In this document: positions 17,033-26,410 of the stretch, piece by piece
Layout of the letters: each line of letters starts with the position of its first letter
Position numbering within the stretch: position 1 is the first letter of the stretch
Assembly: GCA_021828865.1 (NCBI GenBank)
Contig: JAJZCW010000026.1
Location: 1-46,246, forward strand
Length of the DNA: 46,246 bases
Reading direction: 5' to 3'
Source: Bacillota bacterium
Lineage (GTDB): Bacteria; Bacillota; Bacilli; Alicyclobacillales; SLC66
Translations under genes and position numbers: made by a program
Notes under the pieces: model-generated
The model's input: only the letters and a program-made list of their open reading frames with translations
The model's database searches: none
Told to the model about the DNA's origin: nothing

Positions 17033-17717
17033 AATTGGAAGTTACGAGACGATAGCCTACGCCTGGTTCTGTGGTAAGCAGTTTGGGACGGGTGGGGTCA
17101 TCTTCGATTTTTTTACGCAAATGGCCCACGTAGACGCGAATGTAGTGACCAGCCGTTTCGTAGTTTTGCTCTCCCCACACCTGTTGTAACAACTGTCGGT
17201 GAGTCATGACGCGTCCGGCGTTCGTGGCCAGTACTTTTAAGAGATCGTACTCAATCGGCGTGAGTTTGATGGGTTCACCGTCTTTCTCGACCATGCGCTT
17301 GGCTAGATCAATCGTGAGCGGTCCAATCGTAATCACCGGTTCGTCAGTTTGATTGACCACATGACGAAGCGCCACGCGTATTCTCGCTAAGAGTTCTCCC
17401 ATGCCAAAGGGTTTGGTGATGTAATCATCGGCTCCGTGATCAAGTGCATATACTTTTCCCGCCTCATTGTCCCTCACCGTCAGGACAATGATGGGCGCGA
17501 GATACCATGAACGGAGTTGGGTCAATGCCTCCGTCCCTTCCATGTCAGGAAGTCCTAAATCCAGAATGATCAGATCCGGTCGTTCCATCCCTGCTGTCAA
17601 AATTCCTTCCTGTCCCGATGCCGCATCTAGTAACGAGTACCCATTTGCCTCGAGCGTCACCTTCAGCAGTTTGCGGATCGGCGCTTCGTCGTCGATGACT
17701 AAAATTATGGCTCCCAA
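17031..17717 (-). CDS. kdpE: KdpE response regulator, OmpR family
   Basis: This 228-residue regulator has an N-terminal receiver (acidic pair IDDE, phospho-Asp in LIILDLGLPDMEG, conserved Lys in YITKPFGMGELLARIR) and a C-terminal winged helix (LTPIEYDLLKVLATNAGRVMT, then TTEPGVGYRL). The sequence closely follows KdpE, the activator of kdpFABC. The start is TTG at 17715-17717, 8 bases after AAGGAGA and one base beyond the kinase stop, so it is coupled to the kinase gene. Its likely target is the divergent kdp promoter at 19412-19479. Confidence 0.92.
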   Translation of the reverse strand: MGAIILVIDDEAPIRKLLKVTLEANGYSLLDAASGQEGILTAGMERPDLIILDLGLPDMEGTEALTQLRSWYLAPIIVLTVRDNEAGKVYALDHGADDYITKPFGMGELLARIRVALRHVVNQTDEPVITIGPLTIDLAKRMVEKDGEPIKLTPIEYDLLKVLATNAGRVMTHRQLLQQVWGEQNYETAGHYIRVYVGHLRKKIEDDPTRPKLLTTEPGVGYRLVTSN

Positions 17718-17718
17718 G

Positions 17719-19344
17719 TTAGCTGTCTCCTTTTGTAACAATCAAATATCCCTCTGCATCTTCTATAGGCAAATGCATGGTCACGATGGTCCCCTTCTCA
17801 GGAGCGCGTTTTGCTACAATATCGCCTCCGTGCGCATGAATGATTCCCTTGCAAATAGCCAGTCCCAGCCCCGTTCCCGGAATGTTTTTCGTGGCGGTTG
17901 ACCGGTAAAATTTATAAAAAATTTTCTCCGCTTCCCTTGGATCAATGCCAATCCCTTGATCCTGTACCTCGATGGACAGTATGCCATTATCCTCTGCCAC
18001 CGTGAGTTGGATTGTGCTTTCGTCGGGAGAATATTTGATGGCGTTGCTGAGCAAGTTGACTAATACCTGTTCAATCAGGACATCGTCCACTGCAATCGCG
18101 GGAATGGTGCTTGGGAGGTTCACTTGTATGGATCTGTTTTGTAACGAATCCTGCACCTGACAGATGGATACACCGATGATGTCGGAGACGTCACACCATT
18201 TTTTGTTCAATTGGAGCATACCACTTTCAAGCCTAACCATCCCCAGTAGATTTGTCACCAATCGATTCATTCTCATGGCACCTTCACGAACAGTCTGTAA
18301 CAGTTCGCGCTGATCTCGTTCTGACAATATTTCAGCACTCTCGATCAAACCAGTGGCCGCGCCAATGATCGTGGCAAGTGGTGTGCGAAGTTCATGTGAA
18401 ATGGAATCAAGCAGTGCAGTCCTGAGTCGCTCTGACTCTGCCGAGAGGTGGGCTCTTTTGGCCTCTTCCTCTAAGTGGATGCGTGCAATGGAGACCGCTG
18501 CAAGCCCCGCAAGCGCTTGCACTACACGCTCGCGGTTGCTTGGGCTTTTCATCAGTTGTTGTGTGGTGCCGATGCACATGACGCCATGTGTTTTGGATTC
18601 CGTCTTTAATGGGACATACATCAGTTGGGTATCGCTGTGGCGACTGGTTCCAAATCCTGCAATCTGGCCGTGGTCATAGACCCATCGCATTACATTTGGC
18701 TCTAAAAGTTCATCTTGCTCATTGGCTTCGAATCCGTATTTCGCGCGCAATTGCAGTTCTCCAGATTTATCCGGCAAGACAATGGCCGCCGACCAGTGGA
18801 AGGTGACAAATGTCTGCCTGACAATTTCTTGTAGCACTCCGTCCAGATCCCTCGCAGCAGCAACTTGCGTACTAAGCGCGAATAAAGCGGAGGTGACCGC
18901 TTCCCGTGCTCTCGCTTCTTCGACTCGTTGGCGCAACTGCAAGGCCAAGCTTGCAGTGAATGCTGCTACAGCAAGGTAGACTGCAAAAGTGATCAAATAC
19001 CTGACATCACCAACAGTAAACCTGAAAATGGGCGGGATGAAAAAAAAGTCAAAGGCGATGACCCCAATCACCGCAGCATAAAATGACGGCCCAAATCCCC
19101 AGCGGACAGCGGCGATGAATACAGGTAACAAATACAACAGTGCGATGTTCACTGGTGTAAACGCATAACCAATAAGCCAGAATATGGTAGTCAAAATAAT
19201 AACCATCAAGGTCACGTACAGATACGGAAGCCATCGCTTGTCGGTGCCGCTGGTAGTATCAGAAACCATTTCCGGCAGTGACCAATTGTTTTTTGGCGAC
19301 TTTAATACCCGCCATTTTGGTTTGAACGAGGTGGTTGGTGACAT
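17719..19344 (-). CDS. KdpD-type sensor histidine kinase lacking the KdpD/Usp N-terminal part
   Basis: This 541-residue membrane kinase corresponds to the C-terminal half of KdpD. A 40-residue N-terminus precedes four helices of a DUF4118 module (about 40-140). Then come a GAF-like domain (150-290), HisKA with phospho-His317 in SISHELRTPL, and HATPase_c with N box (VLVNLLSNAIKYSP), DQGIGID and GTGLGLAI. The N-terminal nucleotide-binding KdpD domain and Usp domain of classical KdpD (about 900 residues) are absent and are found as a separate protein at 24146-26404. GGAG lies about 9 bases before the ATG. It is in an operon with kdpE, divergent from the kdpFABC operon. Confidence 0.92.
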   Translation of the reverse strand: MSPTTSFKPKWRVLKSPKNNWSLPEMVSDTTSGTDKRWLPYLYVTLMVIILTTIFWLIGYAFTPVNIALLYLLPVFIAAVRWGFGPSFYAAVIGVIAFDFFFIPPIFRFTVGDVRYLITFAVYLAVAAFTASLALQLRQRVEEARAREAVTSALFALSTQVAAARDLDGVLQEIVRQTFVTFHWSAAIVLPDKSGELQLRAKYGFEANEQDELLEPNVMRWVYDHGQIAGFGTSRHSDTQLMYVPLKTESKTHGVMCIGTTQQLMKSPSNRERVVQALAGLAAVSIARIHLEEEAKRAHLSAESERLRTALLDSISHELRTPLATIIGAATGLIESAEILSERDQRELLQTVREGAMRMNRLVTNLLGMVRLESGMLQLNKKWCDVSDIIGVSICQVQDSLQNRSIQVNLPSTIPAIAVDDVLIEQVLVNLLSNAIKYSPDESTIQLTVAEDNGILSIEVQDQGIGIDPREAEKIFYKFYRSTATKNIPGTGLGLAICKGIIHAHGGDIVAKRAPEKGTIVTMHLPIEDAEGYLIVTKGDS

Positions 19345-19411
19345 AGAAAAATCTCCGATCTACATAAGATGCTAGTTCTTTTATAACGCCGCTCCGCACT
19401 GAAGTGCTTTC

Positions 19412-19479
19412 TTTTTACGGAATTTTTACACCCGACCTTTATTTCTTTACGCCATTTTGATAGGAAATCTGACTACAAT
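19412..19479 (+). promoter_or_regulatory. kdp promoter region with candidate KdpE boxes
   Basis: TTTTTACGG (19412-19420) and TTTTTACAC (19423-19431) are direct repeats offset by 11 bases, one helical turn, as expected for head-to-tail binding of an OmpR-type dimer. A third partial copy, TTTACGCC, is at 19446-19453. TTTTTACACCC resembles the T-rich KdpE site I recall from the E. coli kdp promoter. TACAAT (19474-19479) is a good -10 box with no good -35, which suits activator dependence. Confidence 0.6.
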
Positions 19480-19554
19480 GCGTTTGTTGCTTTCCATTAT
19501 CACGAGTTTGCATAGGTACTCAGAGATTGGATAGCGTAAAAAAGGAGTGAAAAT

Positions 19555-19638
19555 ATGGGAGATGTCATTTCCATCCTACTTTATCTGGCCGTTTTTGCAA
19601 TGTTTTTAGGCCTATTTCGCGCGTTTGACAGGGCATAG
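19555..19638 (+). CDS. 27-residue hydrophobic peptide upstream of kdpF
   Basis: The ATG at 19555 follows AAAGGAGTG with good spacing and starts 27 codons ending in TAG. The peptide begins MGDVISILLYLAVFAMF and ends in a short basic/acidic tail (FRAFDRA). It is a single membrane helix followed by a cytoplasmic tail. Its length and position resemble small ORFs that often precede kdpF in Kdp operons. I cannot name it with certainty. It probably stabilises or modulates the Kdp complex, as KdpF does. The next gene starts 12 bases after its stop. Confidence 0.7.
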   Translation: MGDVISILLYLAVFAMFLGLFRAFDRA

Positions 19639-19650
19639 GAGGGACCTTTC

Positions 19651-19728
19651 GTGTGGGTGTTGTTGATTATTTCCGTCCTTTTAATGGTGTATTTGAGTTA
19701 TGTCATTTTTCATCCAGAGAAGTTTTGA
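19651..19728 (+). CDS. kdpF: KdpF, small subunit of the potassium-transporting ATPase
   Basis: A 25-residue single-helix peptide starting at GTG 19651, with AGGAGGG upstream. It ends in YVIFHPEKF, matching the characteristic HPEKF/RPEKF tail of KdpF. KdpF stabilises the KdpABC complex in the membrane. It precedes kdpA by 35 bases. Confidence 0.88.
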   Translation: MWVLLIISVLLMVYLSYVIFHPEKF

Positions 19729-19763
19729 ACGATATTTTGGCGCAAACCAAGGAGTGATCTTTT

Positions 19764-21467
19764 GTGACGATAGCAGGTTCGATAGGCATATTGGCGGTGA
19801 TCGCTCTCATCCTGATCATTGGCATCCCTTTGGGTGACTACCTTTATTATCTTTTTCGTGGCGAACCGAGTCGAATGGACAAAGTGTTTCATCCTTTGGA
19901 AAAATGGTTGTTTCGCGCAGTGGGGGCGGACCCATCCGTCAAGATGGACTGGAAGGCTTATCTGCGAGCGCTGATCATGGTGAATTTCGCTATGATGATC
20001 TTCGCCTACCTGGTATTTCGGCTGCAGGGCGTGTTACCACTGAACCCTTCCCATATCAAAGGAATGCCGTGGGACCTTGCGTTTAACACGGCGGCAAGTT
20101 TCATTACCAATACCAACTGGCAAAACTATGCCGGTGAACAATCGATGTCCTATCTGGGGCAGATGCTGGGGATCACCTACCTTCAATTTACATCAGCCGC
20201 CACTGGATTTGTCGCCGCCATTGCCTTCGTGCGTGGACTCATCGCCAATAGGTCTGAGTCAATCGGCAACTTTTGGGTGGACTTTATTAGAATTCACACG
20301 AGGCTGCTGCTGCCATTAGCGTTTGTCTTCTCGCTCATCCTGATTGGACTTGGCGTGCCGCAAACGCTGCTTGGACCAGAAACCGTCCATACCCTGCAAG
20401 GTGTGCTGCAAACCATATCGCGTGGACCCGTTGCGTCACTGGAAGCCATTAAGCAATTAGGAACCAACGGTGGCGGTTATTATAATGCCAACTCTGCCCA
20501 TCCTTTTGAAAATCCAAGTGCCATTTCCAACGTACTCGAGATGTTGGCGATGGGAATTGTCTCTACAGCCCTCGTTTGGACGTTTGGGCGTTTTATCAAG
20601 AACCGCAAGCAGGCAGTGGTGCTGTACGTCTTCCTGACAGCGATTCTCATCATCGGTGCCTTTATCATCTATTCGAATGAGGCAGGGGGCAATCCCATTC
20701 TTCAGCATGTGCTTGGTATTCATGGCTCCAATATGGAAGGAAAAGAAGAACGCTTTGGTCCCGCCATGTCGAGTGTATTTGCCGCCATCACGACTGCCTT
20801 CACCACGGGAGCTGTCAATTCCATGCACGATAGCTACATGCCGATGGGCGGCTTTATCCCCCTGCTTTTCATGATGTTCAACTTGATCTTTGGTGGGAAA
20901 GGCGTGGGGCTGCTTAATATTCTCATGTTTCTCATCATCACTGTGTTTCTCTCCGGTCTCATGGTGGGCCGAACGCCAGAGATTTTCGGCAAAAAAATCG
21001 AGGCTCGAGAGATCAAATTGGCCACGATCGCGATGTTGGCTCATCCGTTTATTATCCTTGTCCCTGCAGCAATCGCGCTAGTGACCAAAGTGGGCACTTC
21101 TTCGATTCTCAACCCTGGGCTGCACGGACTAACAGAGGTACTCTACGCCTATACTTCTGCTGCTGCCAATAACGGGTCGGCATTTGCCGGGCTAAATGGA
21201 AACACCGTGTTTTACAACGTGACGCTAGGCCTAGTCATGCTGATTGGTCGGTATGTATCGTTGATCGCAATGTTTGCGATTGCTGGATCGCTTGCCAAAA
21301 AAGCAGTGATCCCGCCGAGTGCAGGAACCTTGCGTACGGACACCTTTGCATTTGGTGGCGTCTTTGTCGCCGTTTTTGTGATCGTCGGCGCATTGACCTT
21401 TTTCCCTGCGCTCGCGATTGGTCCGATAGGAGAACAGTTACAGATGTGGGCCCATCTTTTGCATTGA
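19764..21467 (+). CDS. kdpA: KdpA, potassium-binding subunit
   Basis: This 567-residue channel-like subunit of the high-affinity K+ ATPase is of normal family length with about ten membrane helices. The four pore-loop regions are recognisable: NTNWQNYAGE, TNGGGYYNANSAHPFENP, GAVNSMHDSY and AAANNGSAFAGL. The start is GTG 19764 after AAGGAGTGATC. It is third in the operon after the short peptide and kdpF, and KdpB follows. Confidence 0.97.
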   Translation: MTIAGSIGILAVIALILIIGIPLGDYLYYLFRGEPSRMDKVFHPLEKWLFRAVGADPSVKMDWKAYLRALIMVNFAMMIFAYLVFRLQGVLPLNPSHIKGMPWDLAFNTAASFITNTNWQNYAGEQSMSYLGQMLGITYLQFTSAATGFVAAIAFVRGLIANRSESIGNFWVDFIRIHTRLLLPLAFVFSLILIGLGVPQTLLGPETVHTLQGVLQTISRGPVASLEAIKQLGTNGGGYYNANSAHPFENPSAISNVLEMLAMGIVSTALVWTFGRFIKNRKQAVVLYVFLTAILIIGAFIIYSNEAGGNPILQHVLGIHGSNMEGKEERFGPAMSSVFAAITTAFTTGAVNSMHDSYMPMGGFIPLLFMMFNLIFGGKGVGLLNILMFLIITVFLSGLMVGRTPEIFGKKIEAREIKLATIAMLAHPFIILVPAAIALVTKVGTSSILNPGLHGLTEVLYAYTSAAANNGSAFAGLNGNTVFYNVTLGLVMLIGRYVSLIAMFAIAGSLAKKAVIPPSAGTLRTDTFAFGGVFVAVFVIVGALTFFPALAIGPIGEQLQMWAHLLH

Positions 21468-21505
21468 TGTTGCCACGCGCATCCCGGTGAGAAGGAGACT
21501 TTACC

Positions 21506-23557
21506 ATGAATCGTCAATCAAAAACATTTAGCGGCGCCATCATGTCACGTGCCATCTGGGAATCGTTTGTCAAGATGGACCCGCGCGGGTTGGTGCGAAA
21601 TCCTGTCATGTTTGTGGTGGAAATTGGGTTTGTCATCACGCTTCTGTTAACGATCGACCCTAATCTCTTTGGTGGTCATTATGGACCTAGTGAACGATCG
21701 TATAACCTCATCGTGACGATTATTCTGCTCATAACTGTGCTTTTTGGAAATTTTGCGGAAGCAGTGGCAGAAGGGCGTGGGAAGGCTCAGGCCGAGTCGC
21801 TGCGCAAAACCAAAACAGATCTGCTTGCTAATAAAAAATCCGACAGCGGTGCCTATGAACAGGTTCCTGCTTCCTCTTTGCATCGGGATGACCTCGTGCG
21901 GGTCATCGCAGGAGAAATGATTCCTGCAGACGGCGAGGTGATCGAGGGACTGGGGAGTGTCGATGAATCCGCCATTACGGGTGAATCAGCGCCTGTGATC
22001 CGCGGGGCTGGTGGGGACTTCAGTTCTGTGACGGGCGGGACCAAACTCTTGTCCGACGAACTGATCATTCGCATCACGGTGGATCCTGGGGAATCGTTCC
22101 TTGATAAGATGATCAATCTGGTCGAAGGGGCAAGCCGACAAAAAACCCCGAATGAGCTCGCTCTATCGGTGCTCCTCGCAGGGTTGACGCTAATCTTTCT
22201 GATCGTCGTCGTCACCCTTGAACCCATGGCTCATTATGTGCACGGCACGATTGATGTTGCCACATTGATCGCACTGCTCGTGTGCCTCATTCCGACGACG
22301 ATTGGGGCGCTCTTATCCGCGATCGGGATTGCCGGGATGGACCGCGTCATTCGTTTTAACGTGATTGCCAAATCCGGTAAAGCGGTAGAGGCGGCGGGGG
22401 ACATCAATACGCTGATCCTCGACAAAACGGGGACCATTACGATCGGCAATCGGTTGGCGAGTGAATTTTTGCCTGTCGGTAGTCATTCCGAAGATGAATT
22501 GGTGGAAATAGCCGTTATTTCTTCTCTTTTTGACGAAACGCCGGAAGGGCGATCTGTCGTCGATTTAGGCAAGGACAAAGGCGTGACGATCGCCAGAGAA
22601 TCCTACACTTCTGCTGAAAATGTGGAATTCAGTGCAGATACGCGCGTGAGTGGCTTGAATTTGGCAGATGGCACCATCATTCGCAAAGGGGCCGTCGATG
22701 CGATCAAAAAACTCGTTCAGGAAAAAGGCGCAAAGGTGCCAGGTGACCTCGATAGTAAGACGGAGCATATCGCCACGGAAGGCGGCACTCCACTTGCGGT
22801 GATGAAAGGGACGGATATTTACGGACTGATCTACCTCAAAGACATTGTCAAACCTGGCATGAGAGAGCGGTTTGCTGAACTTCGGAAAATGGGGATTAAA
22901 ACGGTGATGTGCACTGGCGACAACCGATTGACGGCGGCCACGATTGCTAGTGAGGCAGGGGTCGATGATTTTATTGCAGAGGCGAAGCCGGAAGACAAGA
23001 TGCGGTTAATCCGTACGGAACAGGAGCAGGGCAAACTCGTTGCGATGTCTGGCGATGGGACCAACGATGCGCCGGCACTTGCTCAGGCTGACGTGGGGCT
23101 CGCCATGAATTCAGGTACGGCGGCGGCAAAAGAGGCGGGGAATATGATCGATCTTGATTCCGATCCGACCAAGCTGATTGAAGTGGTGTCCATCGGTAAG
23201 CAACTCTTGATCACTCGCGGGGCGATCACCACTTTTTCCATTGCCAATGACGTGGCGAAGTATTTTGCGATCATACCGGCGATCTTTCTTGCGGTAATTC
23301 CATCGCTTGGCGCGCTCAACATCATGCACCTCACCAGTTGGCACAGTGCGATTTTGTCGGCGTTGATCTTTAACGCCATCATCATACCGCTCTTGATCCC
23401 TCTTGCTATGAAAGGGGTCAAATACCGCCCCATGAGTGCCACTGGTATGTTGATGAGAAACTTATTCATCTTTGGCCTTGGCGGTGTCATTACACCATTC
23501 ATTGGGATCAAACTGATCGACTTGTTATTGACGGTCCTTGGGATAGCAAATATTTGA
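21506..23557 (+). CDS. kdpB: KdpB, P-type ATPase catalytic subunit
   Basis: This 683-residue type IA P-type ATPase powers K+ uptake by KdpFABC. TGES (actuator loop) is at 158-161, the phosphorylated Asp306 lies in LDKTGTIT, then come KGAVDAI in the nucleotide domain and [18 protein letters not shown] at the hinge. All catalytic motifs are intact. The ATG at 21506 has GAAGGAGA upstream. It is cotranscribed with kdpA (38-base gap) and kdpC. Confidence 0.97.
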   Translation: MNRQSKTFSGAIMSRAIWESFVKMDPRGLVRNPVMFVVEIGFVITLLLTIDPNLFGGHYGPSERSYNLIVTIILLITVLFGNFAEAVAEGRGKAQAESLRKTKTDLLANKKSDSGAYEQVPASSLHRDDLVRVIAGEMIPADGEVIEGLGSVDESAITGESAPVIRGAGGDFSSVTGGTKLLSDELIIRITVDPGESFLDKMINLVEGASRQKTPNELALSVLLAGLTLIFLIVVVTLEPMAHYVHGTIDVATLIALLVCLIPTTIGALLSAIGIAGMDRVIRFNVIAKSGKAVEAAGDINTLILDKTGTITIGNRLASEFLPVGSHSEDELVEIAVISSLFDETPEGRSVVDLGKDKGVTIARESYTSAENVEFSADTRVSGLNLADGTIIRKGAVDAIKKLVQEKGAKVPGDLDSKTEHIATEGGTPLAVMKGTDIYGLIYLKDIVKPGMRERFAELRKMGIKTVMCTGDNRLTAATIASEAGVDDFIAEAKPEDKMRLIRTEQEQGKLVAMSGDGTNDAPALAQADVGLAMNSGTAAAKEAGNMIDLDSDPTKLIEVVSIGKQLLITRGAITTFSIANDVAKYFAIIPAIFLAVIPSLGALNIMHLTSWHSAILSALIFNAIIIPLLIPLAMKGVKYRPMSATGMLMRNLFIFGLGGVITPFIGIKLIDLLLTVLGIANI

Positions 23558-23573
23558 GGAGGTGTCGGTGCTC

Positions 23574-24146
23574 ATGGTTAACGTCTGGCGTTCCATTCGC
23601 TTCACTATTGTCTTTGCGATCATATTGGGCTTAATCTACCCACTTCTCGTGACAGGCATTGGCAACGTGCTTTTCCCTTATCAGGCGAAAGGCAGTATCG
23701 TGTCATGGAATGGGCGACCTGTGGGATCAATGTTGATCGCACAGGCAGTCACGTCACCTGGCTTTTTTCATCCGCGTCCGTCTGCGGTAAATTACGCGGC
23801 GAATGGTTCGGGAGGATCCAACCTAGGGCCCACTAACCCGGCGCTCGTTGCGGAAGTGAAGCAAAATCTGCAAACGGTCGAACGGCAAAATCCCGGTATC
23901 AAGGTTTCACAAATCCCGCCTAGCATGGTGGAGTCGTCTGCTTCAGGGCTTGATCCGGATATTTCGGTACAGGATGCCTTGTTGCAGGTGCCGCGCATCT
24001 CTCGGGTAACGGGAATCAGCCAGTCGTCCCTACAACAAATGATACAAAACGATGAGGTGTCGCCTGTGCTTGGCATTTGGGGACAGCGGATGGTGAATGT
24101 GATGCAACTCAATCTGGCAATTCTTCATCGGATGGGGAGATCCTGA
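23574..24146 (+). CDS. kdpC: KdpC, accessory subunit of the potassium ATPase
   Basis: This roughly 190-residue protein has one N-terminal membrane helix (FTIVFAIILGLIYPLLVTG) and a soluble domain with family motifs FFHPRPSAV and SNLGPTNP, then DALLQVPRISRV. GAGGAGG lies at 23556-23562. The ATG at 23574 (11-base spacing) and a GTG at 23568 (5-base spacing) are both possible starts, and I prefer the ATG. The TGA stop overlaps the ATG of the tandem KdpD-domain gene (TGATG), so that gene is tightly coupled. Confidence 0.93.
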   Translation: MVNVWRSIRFTIVFAIILGLIYPLLVTGIGNVLFPYQAKGSIVSWNGRPVGSMLIAQAVTSPGFFHPRPSAVNYAANGSGGSNLGPTNPALVAEVKQNLQTVERQNPGIKVSQIPPSMVESSASGLDPDISVQDALLQVPRISRVTGISQSSLQQMIQNDEVSPVLGIWGQRMVNVMQLNLAILHRMGRS

Positions 24147-26404
24147 TGGAATCTGGGGCAGGAGAAGTATTTGGGTCAGAACCCGGGCAATTGAAGCTAT
24201 TCATAGGGGCTGCCCCTGGCGTGGGCAAAACGTACATGATGTTGCGCGAGGCAGCTTCCTTAAAAGAACGTGGCATTGATGTGGTGATTGGCTATGTGGA
24301 TGTTCACGATCGCCCCGAAACACAAGCGCAAATGGCAGGACTTGAAGTCTTGCCAAGAAAAAAAATCCGTTTTCACAATAGAGTGTTTGAAGAAGTACAT
24401 TTAGAGGCGATTGTCTCAAGGCATCCTTATGTGGTTGTCATCGATGAATTGGCGCACACGAACGCGCCTGGTTCCACGTTCCCAAAGCGCTACATGGACG
24501 TGGAATACCTGCTTGATCAGGGGATCTCCGTGTTGACGGCTGTCAATGTCCAGCACATTGAAGGCATCCATGAAGAGGCGGAAGAGATCACTGGTATCCC
24601 GGTGAGAGAACGGATTCCGGAGAATTTTATTAAGCGTGCAAATGAGGTCTCCGTGATCGACGTGACACCTGAAACCTTGCGCCAGCGCTTGCGGGACGGC
24701 GCTATTTACCCTGAGGATAAAGTGGATCAGGCGCTGCAGAATTTTTTTAGGAAATCCAACTTGTCCGGATTGCGGGAATTGGCACTTCGCGTGGTGGCAG
24801 AAGATGTCGACGAGCGGCTCGAACGATCTTTCTCGAGAAACAAAATTCCAGGACCTGTAGGCGCGAAAGAAGTGATCATGGTTTGCGTCAGTCATAACGC
24901 GCGGGCAGTGAATCTGGTGCAACGTGGCCATCGCATGGCGATTCGCATGAAGGCCGATTTGTATGTGCTCACGATCCGTAATACGAGCGAGGGGTTGCTT
25001 TCGGAAAAAGATCGGAACAATCTCGACAAATTGCGTGACTTGGCGGAGGAACATGAGGCCGACATGATCATTGAACCTCGTAACGATAGAAAGCTAGGTG
25101 CCATTATCGCCGATGTGGCGGTGCGGTTGAATGTGACCCAGATCGTCATGGGGCAACCATCTCCGGGGAGAAACTGGAGGTCGGTGTGGGGGGATAATCC
25201 TCTTCGCTATTTGCTTCGCAATCTGCGGTACACCGACCTTCGCGTGGTTGGTTGGAGAGAACCTCCCAGCATTTCGGCAAACCATACCAAAACCATCACT
25301 TCATCAAGTGACGGAGAGGCTAACAAAGAGCGGGGGAGACTGATTATTTATGTGGGTGCGGCGCCAGGGGTGGGTAAAACCTACAAAATGCTGCAAGACG
25401 CTTATGATTGGCGAAGGCGCGGTCGTGATGTGGTGATCGGTCTGATTGAGACACATGGCCGCGCGGAAACTGCGGAGCAGATTGGCGACCTTGAGATCAT
25501 TCCCAAAAAACGCATGGAGATGGGGGGGCGAATTTATGACGAAATGGACGTGGAGGCGATCGTCCAGCGAAAACCCACCTATGTGCTCGTCGATGAACTG
25601 GCTCACACCAATGTTCCGGGTTGCGCGCGGGAGAAACGCTATCAGGATGTTCAATATATATTGGAACACGGTATCAATGTGGTGACTGCGGTGAATATCC
25701 AACACTTAGAAAGTTTACATGACAAAGTGGAACACATCACAGGAGTGAAAGTTCGCGAACGGATTCCCGACTGGTTTATGAAATTGGCGCAGGAAGTGAA
25801 GCTGATCGATGTCACCCTGGAAACGCTACAACAGCGGTTGGTCGAGGGAAAAATTTACGCCAAAGATAAGATACAGCGAGCGCTTGATAATTTTTTTCAA
25901 ACGGCGAACCTGGCTGCACTTCGCGAACTGGCTTTGCTCGAGGTGGCGGATGATGTGGACCAGCGTATTCATAAGGCCCGTACCGAAGAAAATGGTCATG
26001 TTGGTGAAATGGAGCGTATACTTGTCTGTGTGAATCATCGTCCTCATTCTGAAAAACTGATTCGACGCGGTTGGCGGATTGCGGATCGTTTAAGCGCTGA
26101 ACTCTGGGTGCTCGTGGTGTTGGGTGACGAACCGCTCAGTCCGGAAGACGAACGGGATTTGATGAAAATAAGGCGTCTTAGCGAACAGTTTGATGCGCAA
26201 TTTCTGACGAAACCTGCTGTGAACCGGAACGTTGGTGAAACAATTGTCAAGGTGGCCGAGGAGTTGCAAGTGTCACAACTGGTAGCTGGACAACCATTGC
26301 CCCCAAAAGGCATCATCGCCCGCATGAAAACCAATCCCATTGATTATGTGCTTGAGAATGCGGAATTTGTTGATTTGCACATTGTCGGATACGAAAGGAA
26401 TTGA
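24146..26404 (+). CDS. stand-alone KdpD sensory protein with two tandem KdpD-Usp units
   Basis: This 752-residue cytoplasmic protein without membrane helices or kinase domain consists of two homologous units. Each contains the KdpD N-terminal nucleotide-binding domain and a Usp-like domain. Unit 1 (about 15-375) has Walker A GAAPGVGKT at 21-29, VIDELAHTNAPGS and AVNVQHIEGIHEE. Unit 2 (about 395-752) has GAAPGVGKT at 404-412, VDELAHTNVPG and AVNIQHLESLHD. Each is followed by a Usp fold (MVCVSHNARAVNL and LVCVNHRPHSEKL). Classical KdpD has one such unit fused to the kinase. Here it is doubled and split from the kinase at 17719-19344. I do not see the FTAxY motif linked to c-di-AMP binding in staphylococcal KdpD. 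It is coupled to kdpC by overlap. It probably senses K+ or nucleotide state and controls the kinase in trans. Confidence 0.93.
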   Translation: MESGAGEVFGSEPGQLKLFIGAAPGVGKTYMMLREAASLKERGIDVVIGYVDVHDRPETQAQMAGLEVLPRKKIRFHNRVFEEVHLEAIVSRHPYVVVIDELAHTNAPGSTFPKRYMDVEYLLDQGISVLTAVNVQHIEGIHEEAEEITGIPVRERIPENFIKRANEVSVIDVTPETLRQRLRDGAIYPEDKVDQALQNFFRKSNLSGLRELALRVVAEDVDERLERSFSRNKIPGPVGAKEVIMVCVSHNARAVNLVQRGHRMAIRMKADLYVLTIRNTSEGLLSEKDRNNLDKLRDLAEEHEADMIIEPRNDRKLGAIIADVAVRLNVTQIVMGQPSPGRNWRSVWGDNPLRYLLRNLRYTDLRVVGWREPPSISANHTKTITSSSDGEANKERGRLIIYVGAAPGVGKTYKMLQDAYDWRRRGRDVVIGLIETHGRAETAEQIGDLEIIPKKRMEMGGRIYDEMDVEAIVQRKPTYVLVDELAHTNVPGCAREKRYQDVQYILEHGINVVTAVNIQHLESLHDKVEHITGVKVRERIPDWFMKLAQEVKLIDVTLETLQQRLVEGKIYAKDKIQRALDNFFQTANLAALRELALLEVADDVDQRIHKARTEENGHVGEMERILVCVNHRPHSEKLIRRGWRIADRLSAELWVLVVLGDEPLSPEDERDLMKIRRLSEQFDAQFLTKPAVNRNVGETIVKVAEELQVSQLVAGQPLPPKGIIARMKTNPIDYVLENAEFVDLHIVGYERN

Positions 26405-26410
26405 TGGTGA

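Noticed and set aside
19345..19554. Possible c-di-AMP (ydaO) riboswitch in front of the kdp operon
   Set aside because: None of the conserved ydaO sequence blocks is present. The gap is explained better by KdpE boxes and a -10 element.
20457..21044. Minus-strand open frame of 195 codons inside kdpA
   Set aside because: Composition is rich in His, Asp and Lys with no fold-like pattern, typical of an antisense shadow of a membrane protein gene.
24416..25054. Minus-strand open frame of 212 codons inside the tandem KdpD gene
   Set aside because: Shadow of a strongly conserved coding region. No ribosome-binding site.
24146..26404. c-di-AMP binding by the Usp domains of the tandem KdpD protein
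   Set aside because: The FTAxY-type motif reported for staphylococcal KdpD was not seen in either unit.
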